64,000 nucleotides of DNA from the NCBI RefSeq assembly GCF_011492945.1, contig NZ_CP045119.1, forward strand, positions 3,410,001 through 3,474,000, read 5' to 3'. Source of the stretch: Rubrobacter tropicus (GTDB lineage: Bacteria; Actinomycetota; Rubrobacteria; Rubrobacterales; Rubrobacteraceae). Positions 17,010-24,799 of the stretch are shown in pieces. Both the position numbers and the translations under genes were made by a program. How positions within the stretch are numbered: the first letter of the stretch is position 1; each line of letters opens with the position of its first letter. The notes beneath the pieces are model-generated. The model searched no databases and was not told the DNA's origin. It saw only the letters and a program-made list of their open reading frames with translations.

Positions 17010-17636
17010 ATGAGAACGATACTCTGCTACGGGGACTCGAACACGTGGGGATCCGACCCGGAGACGGGGGAGCGGTTCTCGGAGGAGGTGCGCTGGCCCG
17101 GGGTGCTGGCGCGGGAGTTGGGGGACGGCTTCCGCGTCGTGGAGGAGGGGCTGTCCGGCAGGACGACGGTGCGGGACGACCCCATCGAGGGCGTCCACAA
17201 GAACGGCAGGACGTACTTGCGGGCGTGCCTCGAGTCCCATAAACCAATAGACCTCGTGACCGTCATGCTCGGGACCAACGATCTGAAGGAACGTTTCGGG
17301 GCCTCCGCGTCGGACATAGCGCAGGGGGCGGCGTCGCTCGCGGAGGAGATCCTGCGCAGCGGTTGCGGTCCCGGCGGCGGCGCTCCGGTGGTCCTCCTGA
17401 TGGCGCCTCCCCCGGTCGGAAAGCTGACGGACATGGCCGAAATGTTCGAGGGGTCCCGGGAGAAGTCCGCGCGTTTCGCCGGGCACTACCGGCGCTTCGC
17501 GGAGCAATACGGATGCGAGTTCCTGGACGCTGGGGCCGTGATCTCCTCCAGCGACATCGACGGCATCCACCTGGAAGCGGAAGAGCACCGCAAGCTGGGG
17601 GAGGCCGTCGCCGCGCGCGTCGAGGAGATTCTCTGA
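17010..17636 (+). CDS. SGNH/GDSL-family hydrolase
   Basis: A 208-residue esterase-fold protein. Block I is ILCYGDSNTWG (serine in GDS, residues 6-8), block III is VMLGTNDL, and the C-terminal catalytic pair is DGIHLEAEEH. Such enzymes deacylate sugars, lipids or thioesters. The ATG at 17010 follows AGGGAGG with good spacing. No signal peptide, so cytosolic action is likely, perhaps removing acetyl groups from imported sugars. Its stop overlaps the next start (TGATG). Confidence 0.88.
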   Translation: MRTILCYGDSNTWGSDPETGERFSEEVRWPGVLARELGDGFRVVEEGLSGRTTVRDDPIEGVHKNGRTYLRACLESHKPIDLVTVMLGTNDLKERFGASASDIAQGAASLAEEILRSGCGPGGGAPVVLLMAPPPVGKLTDMAEMFEGSREKSARFAGHYRRFAEQYGCEFLDAGAVISSSDIDGIHLEAEEHRKLGEAVAARVEEIL

Positions 17637-18802
17637 TGAGCGAGAACCTGAGGGTCCTGCTCGTCGGCGGCCCGATGTACGACCCGCTCTACGGGCGACT
17701 TTCGGAATTCGAGGAGGAGCACGGGGTGAACGTCGAGGTCGTCGTCGCCCCCACGCACCCCGACCTCAACGAGAGAATAGAGAGGGAGTACCGGTCGGGC
17801 GAAGCCGGGTACGACCTGATCTCCACGCACACCAAGTACGCCCCGAGCCAGAAGCAATGGCTCACCCCGCTCGACGACGACCTGTCGTCCTCGGAGCTGG
17901 AGCCCTTCAGCGAACGCCCCCTGGAGTTGGCACGCATAGACGGCGCGCTCTACAGCGTCCCGCGCAACCTGGACGTAAAGCTCCTTCTCTACCGCACCGA
18001 CCTCATGGAAGACCAGCCTTCCTCCTGGGAGGACCTGCGCGAGACGACCGCGCGTCTGCGGTCCGAGAACCTCTACGGGTTCGTTTTCCCGGGCAAGGAG
18101 TCGGGGCTCTTCGGACACTTCTTCGAGCTTCACGCGATGGCGGGCGGTGAGATGTTCGGGGAAGAAGGACCGCCCGCGCCGCGCATGGACGACGAGGCCG
18201 GTCGCTGGGCGCTCGGGCTGCTAAAAGACCTCTACGAGAACGCAGCCCCGAGGGAGACCCCCGACTGGCATTACGACGAGGTCGCCGCCTGTTTCAGGGA
18301 GGGCAAAGCAGCTATGTCCACAGACTGGCCCGGCGGCTTCTACACGTACGTCGATCCGGACAGCAGCGAGGTCGCCGGACGCTTCGACGTGGCGCTCTAC
18401 CCGGAGGGGAGCGCCGGCCGGCGCGTCTACTCCAGCTCCCACTCCTTCGCCATCCCGACGAGCGTCCGCGACCGCGCGGCGGCCATCGAGCTGTTGCGCT
18501 TTTTGACCTCGCGAGAATCGCAGGCTTATGAGGCGCGGCTCGGGACGTTGCCGGCGCGGGCCGACGCGCTGGAAGATGCACGCTCTCAGGCCGGTCCCGG
18601 GTCGTTGGAAGAGCGGAGGTGGGATCTCCTGGAGAGGGCCCAGGAATCGGCCCTGATCCCACCCAAGCACCCGAACTACCCGGCGGTGGAGGACGCCATC
18701 TGGGAGGGGATACGGGAAGTATTCACCAAGAACAAGAGCGTGGAAGACGCCCTGATGGAGACGGAAGCCGCGGCGGGGCGCGCGGCGGGCGGGGGACGAT
18801 GA
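17636..18802 (+). CDS. Family 1 solute-binding-like protein without signal peptide
   Basis: A 388-residue protein with the fold pattern of ABC sugar-binding proteins (LRVLLVGGPMYDPLYGRLSEFEEEHGVNV, EAGYDLISTHTKYAPSQKQW, YSVPRNLDVKLLLYRTDLME, GKAAMSTDWPGGFYTYV). The ATG overlaps the SGNH stop (TGATG), fixing the N terminus, and there is no hydrophobic leader, twin-arginine or lipobox. No permease is adjacent. Either it works in the cytosol as a sugar sensor or scavenger, or its export is lost or unusual. Followed after 34 bases by the fuconate dehydratase gene. Confidence 0.8.
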   Translation: MSENLRVLLVGGPMYDPLYGRLSEFEEEHGVNVEVVVAPTHPDLNERIEREYRSGEAGYDLISTHTKYAPSQKQWLTPLDDDLSSSELEPFSERPLELARIDGALYSVPRNLDVKLLLYRTDLMEDQPSSWEDLRETTARLRSENLYGFVFPGKESGLFGHFFELHAMAGGEMFGEEGPPAPRMDDEAGRWALGLLKDLYENAAPRETPDWHYDEVAACFREGKAAMSTDWPGGFYTYVDPDSSEVAGRFDVALYPEGSAGRRVYSSSHSFAIPTSVRDRAAAIELLRFLTSRESQAYEARLGTLPARADALEDARSQAGPGSLEERRWDLLERAQESALIPPKHPNYPAVEDAIWEGIREVFTKNKSVEDALMETEAAAGRAAGGGR

Positions 18803-18836
18803 TGGGCCCGAGGCGAGAGAAGGAGAGTGGGAGAGG

Positions 18837-20162
18837 ATGAGCCGGATCACCATAACCGAAGTCGTGGCCCGAGACGTCCGTTTCCCAACCTCCCACAACC
18901 TCGACGGCTCTGACGCCATGAACCCCGACCCTGACTACTCGGCCGCCTACGCCATCCTCAAGACGGATACGGGCCTCGAAGGGCACGGCCTCACCTTTAC
19001 CATCGGACGCGGTAACGAGCTGTGCGTCGCCGCCATAGAAGCACTCGCCCCCCTTCTCGTCGGCCGGACTCTGGAGTCGTTTACGGAGGACATGGGCGCC
19101 TTCTGGAGCCACGTCACGGGCGACAGCCAGCTTCGGTGGGTAGGCCCCGAGAAGGGCGTCATCCACCTCGCCACGGCGGCGGTGGTGAACGCCGTGTGGG
19201 ACCTCTACGCCAAGAGCGAGTGTAAGCCCCTCTGGAAGCTCCTCGTGGACATGAGCCCGGAGGAGTTGGTCCGCTGCGTCCCGTTCCGCTACATAACGGA
19301 CGCCATCACCCCCGAGGAGGCGCTGGAGATCCTGCGCGAGAACGAGGGGACGAAAGCCGAGCGCGAAGCGGAGATGCTGAGGGACGGTTTTCCCGCCTAC
19401 ACGACGAGCGCGGGCTGGCTCGGCTACCCCGACGAGAAGCTCAGGAGGTTATGCCGCGGGGCGGTAGAAGCGGGTTGGGAGCACGTCAAGATCAAGGTCG
19501 GCGTGGATATCGAGGACGACGCGCGCCGAGCCCGGATCGTGCGCGAGGAGATCGGCCCGAACCGGAAGCTCATGCTCGATGCGAACCAGGTCTGGGAGGT
19601 GGACGAAGCCATAGAGAACATGGAACGCCTCGCGGAGTTCGACCCGTGGTGGATCGAGGAGCCCACGAGCCCGGACGACGTGCTGGGCCACGCCGCCGTA
19701 GCCCGCGCCGTCTCCCCAGTCGGTGTCGCGACCGGCGAGCACTGCCAGAACCGCGTCCTCTTCAAGCAACTCTTCCAGGCGAACGCCATAAGCTTCTGCC
19801 AGATAGACGCCTGCCGCCTCGGCGGCGTCAACGAGGTCCTCGCCGTGCTCCTGATGGCGAAGAAGTTCGGGGTCCCGGTCTGCCCGCACGCGGGCGGCGT
19901 CGGCCTGTGCGAGTACGTGCAGCACCTGTCGATCTTCGATTACGTGGCCGTCGGCGCCTCGTTGGAGAACCGCGTCCTGGAGTACGTCGACCACCTGCAC
20001 GAACACTTCCTTGACCCCGTAGAGATAAAGAAAGGCAGCTACGTGCCACCCAAAAAACCGGGCTACAGCATAGAGATGAAGGCGGAATCGCTCGAAGAGT
20101 ACGAGTTTCCGACCGGCGCGGCGTGGTCGGCGAGGTTGGGGGCGCAGGGGACAACCCCCTAG
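18837..20162 (+). CDS. fucD: L-fuconate dehydratase (enolase superfamily)
   Basis: A 441-residue mandelate-racemase-group enzyme closely fitting L-fuconate dehydratase: TSHNLDGSDAMNPDPDYSAAY at the N terminus, YAKSECKPLWKLLVDMSPEEL, the KxK base HVKIKVGVD, metal ligands in MLDANQVW, WIEEPTSPDD and VATGEHCQN, and VPVCPHAGGVGLCEYVQHL. It removes water from L-fuconate to give 2-keto-3-deoxy-L-fuconate in the oxidative fucose route; characterised relatives also take D-arabinonate. ATG with a GGGAGAGG site. It is probably co-transcribed with the binding-like gene before it and the reductase after it. Confidence 0.9.
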   Translation: MSRITITEVVARDVRFPTSHNLDGSDAMNPDPDYSAAYAILKTDTGLEGHGLTFTIGRGNELCVAAIEALAPLLVGRTLESFTEDMGAFWSHVTGDSQLRWVGPEKGVIHLATAAVVNAVWDLYAKSECKPLWKLLVDMSPEELVRCVPFRYITDAITPEEALEILRENEGTKAEREAEMLRDGFPAYTTSAGWLGYPDEKLRRLCRGAVEAGWEHVKIKVGVDIEDDARRARIVREEIGPNRKLMLDANQVWEVDEAIENMERLAEFDPWWIEEPTSPDDVLGHAAVARAVSPVGVATGEHCQNRVLFKQLFQANAISFCQIDACRLGGVNEVLAVLLMAKKFGVPVCPHAGGVGLCEYVQHLSIFDYVAVGASLENRVLEYVDHLHEHFLDPVEIKKGSYVPPKKPGYSIEMKAESLEEYEFPTGAAWSARLGAQGTTP

Positions 20163-20225
20163 TCTCCTTACTATGACGGCATACCAGGGCACGCGCAGAC
20201 CATCAGACACGAGGAGGGAGGCCGA

Positions 20226-21173
20226 ATGACGAACGACGCGGCGAGGGGTGCGGCATCGAGGAAGCCCCTGGGAAGCACGGGCCTCTCGGTCTCCCCGCTG
20301 TGCATCGGGTGCGCCCCTTTAGGAGACATGCCGGAGACTTTCGAGTACGGGGTTGACGAAGACCGCGCTTTCAGGACGCTCGAAGCGGTCTTCGAGAGCC
20401 CCATCAACTTTCTCGACACCGCCGCCTCCTACGGCGACGGCGAGAGCGAGCGCCGCATCGGCGAGGTGCTCGGGAGGATGGGCGGTCTGCCAGAAGGCGT
20501 GGTGCTCGCCACCAAGGCCGACCGCGATCTTCGGACGGGCGAGTTCTCGGGGGATCAGATGCGCCGCTCCGTCGAACGCAGCCTGAACCTTCTGGGCCTC
20601 GACCGCCTGCAGCTCTGCTACTTGCACGACCCCGAGCACGAGAGCTTCGAGCACATAATGGCGCCGGGCGGCGCGGCGGAGGTTCTACAAGACCTCAAAG
20701 ACGAGGGCGTCATCGAGCATCTCGGGGTGGCGGGCGGGCCTATAGAACTCGAGATCCGGTACGTCCGGACCGGCCTTTTCGAAGCCGTCATCACCCACAA
20801 CCGCTACACCCTTCTCGACCGCAGCGCCGAACCCTTGCTCGACGTCGCGGCCGAAAGGGGCGTAGCACTCCTGAACGCGGCCCCCTACGGCAGCGGCATC
20901 CTCGCCAAGGGCCCCGACGCCTACTCCCGCTACGCGTACCGGGAAGCCTCCGGAGATATGGTCGAGAGGGTGCGGACAATGCAGAGAGTCTGTGAGGAGT
21001 TCGACGTGCCCCTCGCGGCGGCCGCCCTCCAGTTCTCGACGCGCGACCCCCGCGTCGCCTCGACCATCGTGGGCATCAGCCGTCCCGAGAGGGTGAAACA
21101 GACGATGGACCTCGCCGCGCGCGAGATACCAAACGAACTGTGGAGGGAGCTGGACGCCCCCTCCCACAGCTGA
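20226..21173 (+). CDS. Aldo/keto reductase, L-fucose (D-threo-aldose) dehydrogenase-like
   Basis: A 315-residue aldo/keto reductase: RKPLGSTGLSVSPLCIG, active-site region NFLDTAASYGDGESERRIG (Asp and Tyr), lysine in VVLATKAD, histidine in LQLCYLHDPE and the cofactor-binding STIVGISRPERV. The family includes the D-threo-aldose/L-fucose dehydrogenases that oxidise the sugar at C1. The dehydratase for the expected next intermediate lies just upstream, which supports that role; a lactonase is not evident nearby. Start ATG at 20226 behind GAGGGAGG. Confidence 0.85.
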   Translation: MTNDAARGAASRKPLGSTGLSVSPLCIGCAPLGDMPETFEYGVDEDRAFRTLEAVFESPINFLDTAASYGDGESERRIGEVLGRMGGLPEGVVLATKADRDLRTGEFSGDQMRRSVERSLNLLGLDRLQLCYLHDPEHESFEHIMAPGGAAEVLQDLKDEGVIEHLGVAGGPIELEIRYVRTGLFEAVITHNRYTLLDRSAEPLLDVAAERGVALLNAAPYGSGILAKGPDAYSRYAYREASGDMVERVRTMQRVCEEFDVPLAAAALQFSTRDPRVASTIVGISRPERVKQTMDLAAREIPNELWRELDAPSHS

Positions 21174-21202
21174 GTCGTCCGGTGAAGCCTCTCTCCGGCG
21201 GC

Positions 21203-21634
21203 TTATTGGACGATGATCCGCGAGCAACCCGCCACCGCTTCGGCGCGGGCGTCCACGAAGCACTTGTCCCTGCCCTTGCCGCCGAAGATCCTGTCTCGGG
21301 TGTCGCCGTCGTCGACGTAGATCAGGTCGAAGCCAGAGGTGCCCCTTATTACGTCCCTGTCGTTGCCGTAGGCGTTGGCCCTCACCTGGTCGTCGCCGCC
21401 CCTGAGGATGATCCTGTCCTGCTTGCCGTTGCCGATCCGCTCGAAGACGAGATCGTCGTTGCCCGTCGCTATGCAGGGAACTCCCGTGCATTGGATCCTC
21501 TGGTTGCCCGCCTTGATGACTGAAACGCCGTCCTCTTTCGTCGTCCCTGCCGACCCGTCCTGGGCGAACACGGCCCCCGCCCCAAGCGCCATCAGCGCCG
21601 CCACCAGAGCCGACACCACAACTATCCTGCGCAT
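21203..21634 (-). CDS. Secreted protein with degenerate RTX-like repeats
   Basis: A 143-residue exported protein: signal peptide MRRIVVVSALVAALMALGAG ending near AQDG, then acidic glycine/aspartate-rich repeats (ATGNDDLVF, LRGGDDQVR, DDGDTRDRIFGGKGRDKC) like worn calcium-binding hemolysin repeats. Four cysteines may form disulfides. ATG at 21634 follows GAGGAGG; a longer frame upstream lacks a start signal. It shares a bipartite promoter-like box with the RTX-like gene at 52,420. Function unknown; an extracellular calcium-binding role is inferred. Confidence 0.72.
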   Translation of the reverse strand: MRRIVVVSALVAALMALGAGAVFAQDGSAGTTKEDGVSVIKAGNQRIQCTGVPCIATGNDDLVFERIGNGKQDRIILRGGDDQVRANAYGNDRDVIRGTSGFDLIYVDDGDTRDRIFGGKGRDKCFVDARAEAVAGCSRIIVQ

Positions 21635-21673
21635 CCATTCCTCCTCGCTTCGAGACCACTGGCACCCCGCACG

Positions 21674-21714
21674 ATACCCACGGCGCCCGGCCGGCGTATC
21701 ACACAAATGGACCA
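21674..21714 (-). promoter_or_regulatory. Bipartite box shared with the 53-kb RTX-like gene
   Basis: On the minus strand TGGTCCATTTGTGTGAT (21714-21698), then 18 bases, then GGGTAT (21679-21674), 39 bases before the ATG. The second RTX-like gene has the same box with one change, the same 18-base gap and GGGCAT. GGGTAT resembles the -10 of stress-sigma promoters. Confidence 0.6.
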
Positions 21715-21827
21715 GATTCGTCGAGGAGCAGCATCCCGGAGCACGACGTCTGCACCTTTCTCTCAGGCCGGGAAGCCGGCGCAGGCGGCCCGTCCACTAT
21801 TCATGCGAACCTGTCGTGACGCGCGTA

Positions 21828-22403
21828 TCAGGGGCGCTGTCGGGCGAGGAACGTGCCGAGCGCCAGCAGCGCGGCACAGGCGGCGGGCACCCAGAAGAGG
21901 AGGCTTAGCGTCGGCCCCCCCGTCTCTGGCAGTCCCGTGGACGGAGGGCCGAACATGTTGCGCGCGGTCTCCACGCTGGCCTGCCTCGTCGCGCTGCACA
22001 GGCCCGTCTGGAGCATGCCGCCTCCGCCCTCTCCCGCGCCCCCCGCGAAGACCAGGTACGTCTCGCCGCGTTCGAAATCCAGGCCGCAGCTCGCCCCGGG
22101 GCCCTGTCCGTGAACGACCACGGGGTCGTCCGCCACCCCTTTCCAAGCCCCCTTCACGTCGAAGGTAACGGGGGCCAGGTAAGGCATCATCAGGGTCGTG
22201 GTCCCCTCCCGCTCCATCGGAAGCTCTCCGATCTTCACCACCTCGCCCGCAAACACGGCGTCGGAGCTCCGAAACGCTTCTTCCGTGCTCTCCGACAGCG
22301 CGCAGGAGCAGGCGTACGCGGGCCTCGCGCCGAGCGCGGTGAGCGGGAGGACCATTGCGAGGGCCAGGAGCAGAGAACCGGCCCGCATCACCGTCGGTAT
22401 CAC
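21828..22403 (-). CDS. LPXTG-anchored TIMP/NTR-like surface protein
   Basis: A 191-residue protein: signal peptide (MRAGSLLLALAMVLPLTALG) cut before ACSC, then an NTR/TIMP-like domain beginning CSCALSESTEEAFRSSDAVFAGEVV, where the mature N-terminal Cys-x-Cys is typical, followed by a beta-rich body with paired cysteines. The C terminus is a full sorting signal: LPETG, a membrane helix (LSLLFWVPAACAALLALGTFLA) and RQRP. A sortase should attach it to the wall. Function is not known for bacterial members; it is unlikely to be a true metalloprotease inhibitor. Confidence 0.82.
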   Translation of the reverse strand: MIPTVMRAGSLLLALAMVLPLTALGARPAYACSCALSESTEEAFRSSDAVFAGEVVKIGELPMEREGTTTLMMPYLAPVTFDVKGAWKGVADDPVVVHGQGPGASCGLDFERGETYLVFAGGAGEGGGGMLQTGLCSATRQASVETARNMFGPPSTGLPETGGPTLSLLFWVPAACAALLALGTFLARQRP

Positions 22404-22436
22404 GTTGGGCCTCGCCTTCTGTACGGGTTCGCCTAC

Positions 22437-22450
22437 CCTTTGTACAAAGG
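22437..22450. promoter_or_regulatory. Perfect 14-base palindrome
   Basis: CCTTTGTACAAAGG is perfectly symmetric around GTAC and lies 34 bases upstream of the LPXTG-protein start, 24 bases after the next gene's stop. With no loop it cannot form a normal terminator hairpin, so a dimeric repressor site is the likelier reading. Confidence 0.45.
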
Positions 22451-22473
22451 TTCGGGACGATCGGTTCCCGCCG

Positions 22474-23229
22474 TCAGTTCATCAACTGGCCGCCGTTGAC
22501 CTCTATGATCTCGCCGACCAGGTAGTTCGCCGCCGGAGAAGCGAGGAACGCCACGACCGAGGCCGTCTCTTCTGGCGTCCCTTCGCGGCCTATGGGGATG
22601 GCGTTCTTGAAGTTCTCCCGCACCTCGGGGGGCGTGAAGCGGTCGTGGAACGGCGTGGTTATGATGCCTGGCGCCACGCCGTTCACGAGGATGTTCTCGC
22701 CCACGAGCTCCTTCGCCATCGCGCGGGTGAGCGTGCTGACGCCGCCCTTGGCGGTGGCGTAGGCGACGGAGCCGGGCCCGCCCCCGTTGCGGGCCGCCAC
22801 GGAGGTCATGTTGATGATGCGGCCGGCGCCCCCGCGCTTCATCATCGGCAGGACGGCCCTGGAGCAGAGGTAGACGCTCTTGAGGTTGACGTTCATCACC
22901 CGGTCCCACAGGTCCTCGGTCATCTCGGAGAGGCCCCTGCGCTCTATGAGGGAGCCGGCGTTGTTGACGAGCACATCGAGCCTGCCGTAACGGTCCTCTA
23001 TCTCCCCGACCATGCGGTCCACCTCGCCGGAGTTCGACACGTCGCCGCCGACTACCAGAGCCTCGCCGCCCGAGGACGAGATGCCACCGGCGACCTCTCT
23101 CGCCTCGTCCTCGCTGCTGTTGTAGTGGACGACCACCCTGCGGCCCTGCCCCGCGAGCGCCTCGGCGACGGCGCGCCCTATACCCGTGCTGCTGCCCGTA
23201 ACCCAGGCCACCTCTTCAGAAAACTCCAT
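22474..23229 (-). CDS. SDR-family oxidoreductase (FabG-like)
   Basis: A 251-residue classical short-chain dehydrogenase. Cofactor motif VTGSSTGIGRAVA near residue 10, NNAG at DVLVNNAGS, catalytic serine in IINMTSVAARNGG and YATAKGG (Tyr-xxx-Lys), ending VNGGQLMN. It would reduce or oxidise a carbonyl/hydroxyl with NAD(P). Substrate is unknown. It is divergent from the membrane protein to its right. Confidence 0.88.
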   Translation of the reverse strand: MEFSEEVAWVTGSSTGIGRAVAEALAGQGRRVVVHYNSSEDEAREVAGGISSSGGEALVVGGDVSNSGEVDRMVGEIEDRYGRLDVLVNNAGSLIERRGLSEMTEDLWDRVMNVNLKSVYLCSRAVLPMMKRGGAGRIINMTSVAARNGGGPGSVAYATAKGGVSTLTRAMAKELVGENILVNGVAPGIITTPFHDRFTPPEVRENFKNAIPIGREGTPEETASVVAFLASPAANYLVGEIIEVNGGQLMN

Positions 23230-23296
23230 GAGTCGTTACCTCCCTGTAATCTCCTGCCTGTAGTATGGACGATCCGGCAACAGAGGAGGAAGCGCG

Positions 23297-23782
23297 GTGG
23301 ACTTCGTGGATCTCCAACGGCGAAAGCAAGACCACGCCAGAGCCCGCCGCAAGCCGGAAGCCTCTCAGCGAAGCGTTACACGCGGCCCATTGCTTATGCT
23401 CGGGACAGGCTTCGTCTTGGGCTCGTCCGTCTCTTACTTCTACTCCAACTTGCTCTACACGCCCGGCGTCTCCGCCCTGATGCTGCTGGCGGCCACGCTC
23501 GCGCTCGCGTGCTATTTCGGCTGGTTGCTGCTAGGGAGGCGTCCCGGACGAACCGGGCCGAAGATCGGCAGCGAGAAGCAACTCCTGCTGGCGATCCTGG
23601 ACAGAGAAGGCGGCATCACGCCCGTCGAGGCGGCGCTCGAGACCTCGCTCACGGTAGACGAGGCCGAGGACATCATGACCCGCCTCGCCGATCGCGGCCA
23701 CCTGATGGTCGAGGGCAGAGACGGCGCCCTCTTCTACACCCTCCCCGGAAGGCGCCCGGCCTCGGAAACCGGAACCCCCTGA
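23297..23782 (+). CDS. Membrane protein with C-terminal winged-helix-like domain
   Basis: A 161-residue protein of unknown function. Two membrane helices (PLLMLGTGFVLGSSVSYFY and SALMLLAATLALACYFGWLLL) are followed by a cytosolic winged-helix-like segment (KQLLLAILDREGGITPVEAALETSLTVDEAEDIMTRLADRGHLMVE). It may be a membrane-tethered sensor or regulator. GTG start with GAGGAGG at proper spacing. Its TGA stop lies inside the end of an intergenic repeat element. Confidence 0.75.
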   Translation: MDFVDLQRRKQDHARARRKPEASQRSVTRGPLLMLGTGFVLGSSVSYFYSNLLYTPGVSALMLLAATLALACYFGWLLLGRRPGRTGPKIGSEKQLLLAILDREGGITPVEAALETSLTVDEAEDIMTRLADRGHLMVEGRDGALFYTLPGRRPASETGTP

Positions 23783-23905
23783 AGCGGGTTGCGGAGGCAA
23801 ATGCCCCCGCAGCTTTCAGCGGTCGGCTTTTTGCCCTTGCTGAAAGCTGACCGCTGAAGGCTGACAGCTTCGCACAGAGGTAGAACCTCTGTGCAAACAG
23901 CTCTA
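23780..23905. repeat. Nested inverted-repeat element A
   Basis: Between convergent genes. Outer ends read TGAAGCGG (left, containing the TGA stop of the gene before) and, inverted, TAGAGCTG (right, containing the TAG stop of the gene after). Inside are a hairpin TGCGGAGGCA/TGCCCCCGCA, inverted arms of NNTCAGC units (23811-23827 and 23839-23868), and a perfect nine-pair hairpin GCACAGAGG/CCTCTGTGC at 23872-23894. Confidence 0.8.
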
Positions 23906-24799
23906 GGACGTCGGCTTCCCGGGTCCCATACCTTCCTCGAAGACGCGCAGGATACCCGAGTCGTCTTCACCCCCGAACCCGAGCGAGGAGCCGGTCTCGT
24001 AGAGCTCGTGCGCCGCGTCGGAGAGGGGCGTGGCGAAGCCGCGTTCCGCAGCCGCCTCCCGGACGAGGCCCATGTCCTTGACGAAGATGTCCAGGGCGCT
24101 TCTGGGCGGCAGGAACTCGCGGTCGAGCATCCGGCGGCCGCGATCCTCCAGCATGAAAGAGCCTGCCGCGCCGTGGCGGATCGTTTCGTGAACGGATCTC
24201 GGGTCGAGCCCGAGCGCCTCCGCGTACGCGAGCGCCTCCCCCGCCGCGGCGATGTGGACGCCGCACAGCAACTGGTTGACGAGCTTGACGGACTGGCCGT
24301 CCCCGGCCGCGGGTCCGCAGTGGACCACCGTCGAGCCCATCGCCCCGAGGACCGGTCGGAGCGTGCCGAACAGCTCCTCCGGTCCGCCGGCCATGATCAG
24401 CAAGTCCCCCCTCTCGGCCCGAGCCACGCCCCCGCTGACCGGCGCATCCAATAGCCGCAGTCCCTGCTCGGACAGGCGCCCGTCCAGGTGCCTGATGGGC
24501 TCGGGCCCGACGGTGCTCATGACAACCACGGCCGCGTCCGGGGCCAGCGCCCCGGCCGCGCCGTTCTCGCCGAAGAGGGCCTCTTCGGTCTGGTCCGCGT
24601 TCACCACCATGAGGACGATGGCTTCCGCGTTCTCCGCTGCCTCGGCGGGCGAACCGGCGCCCGTCGCCCCCGCGTCCGTTAGCGGCCGCGTGTTCGCCTC
24701 GCGCACGTCGAAGACGCCGAGGCCAAAGCCGGCGCGGAGTAGGCTCTTCGCCATCGGGGCGCCCATGGCGCCGAGGCCTACGAAGGCAAGGTTCTTCAT
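23903..24799 (-). CDS. ltnD: L-threonate dehydrogenase-like (3-hydroxyisobutyrate dehydrogenase family)
   Basis: A 298-residue NAD-dependent beta-hydroxyacid dehydrogenase: nucleotide motif FVGLGAMGAPMAKSLL at the N terminus, substrate motif DAPVSGGVARAERG near residue 120, catalytic lysine in GQSVKLVNQLL near 175. It directly follows an otnK-like kinase gene with ATGA overlap, the usual partnering of LtnD with OtnK in four-carbon sugar-acid breakdown. No OtnI or OtnC is visible here. The symbol is based on this context and is provisional. Its TAG stop falls within repeat element A. Confidence 0.83.
   Translation of the reverse strand: MKNLAFVGLGAMGAPMAKSLLRAGFGLGVFDVREANTRPLTDAGATGAGSPAEAAENAEAIVLMVVNADQTEEALFGENGAAGALAPDAAVVVMSTVGPEPIRHLDGRLSEQGLRLLDAPVSGGVARAERGDLLIMAGGPEELFGTLRPVLGAMGSTVVHCGPAAGDGQSVKLVNQLLCGVHIAAAGEALAYAEALGLDPRSVHETIRHGAAGSFMLEDRGRRMLDREFLPPRSALDIFVKDMGLVREAAAERGFATPLSDAAHELYETGSSLGFGGEDDSGILRVFEEGMGPGKPTS

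Noticed and set aside
23811-23868. TCAGC arrays considered as CRISPR repeats
   Set aside because: The seven-base units are adjacent with no unique spacers, and no cas genes are present.
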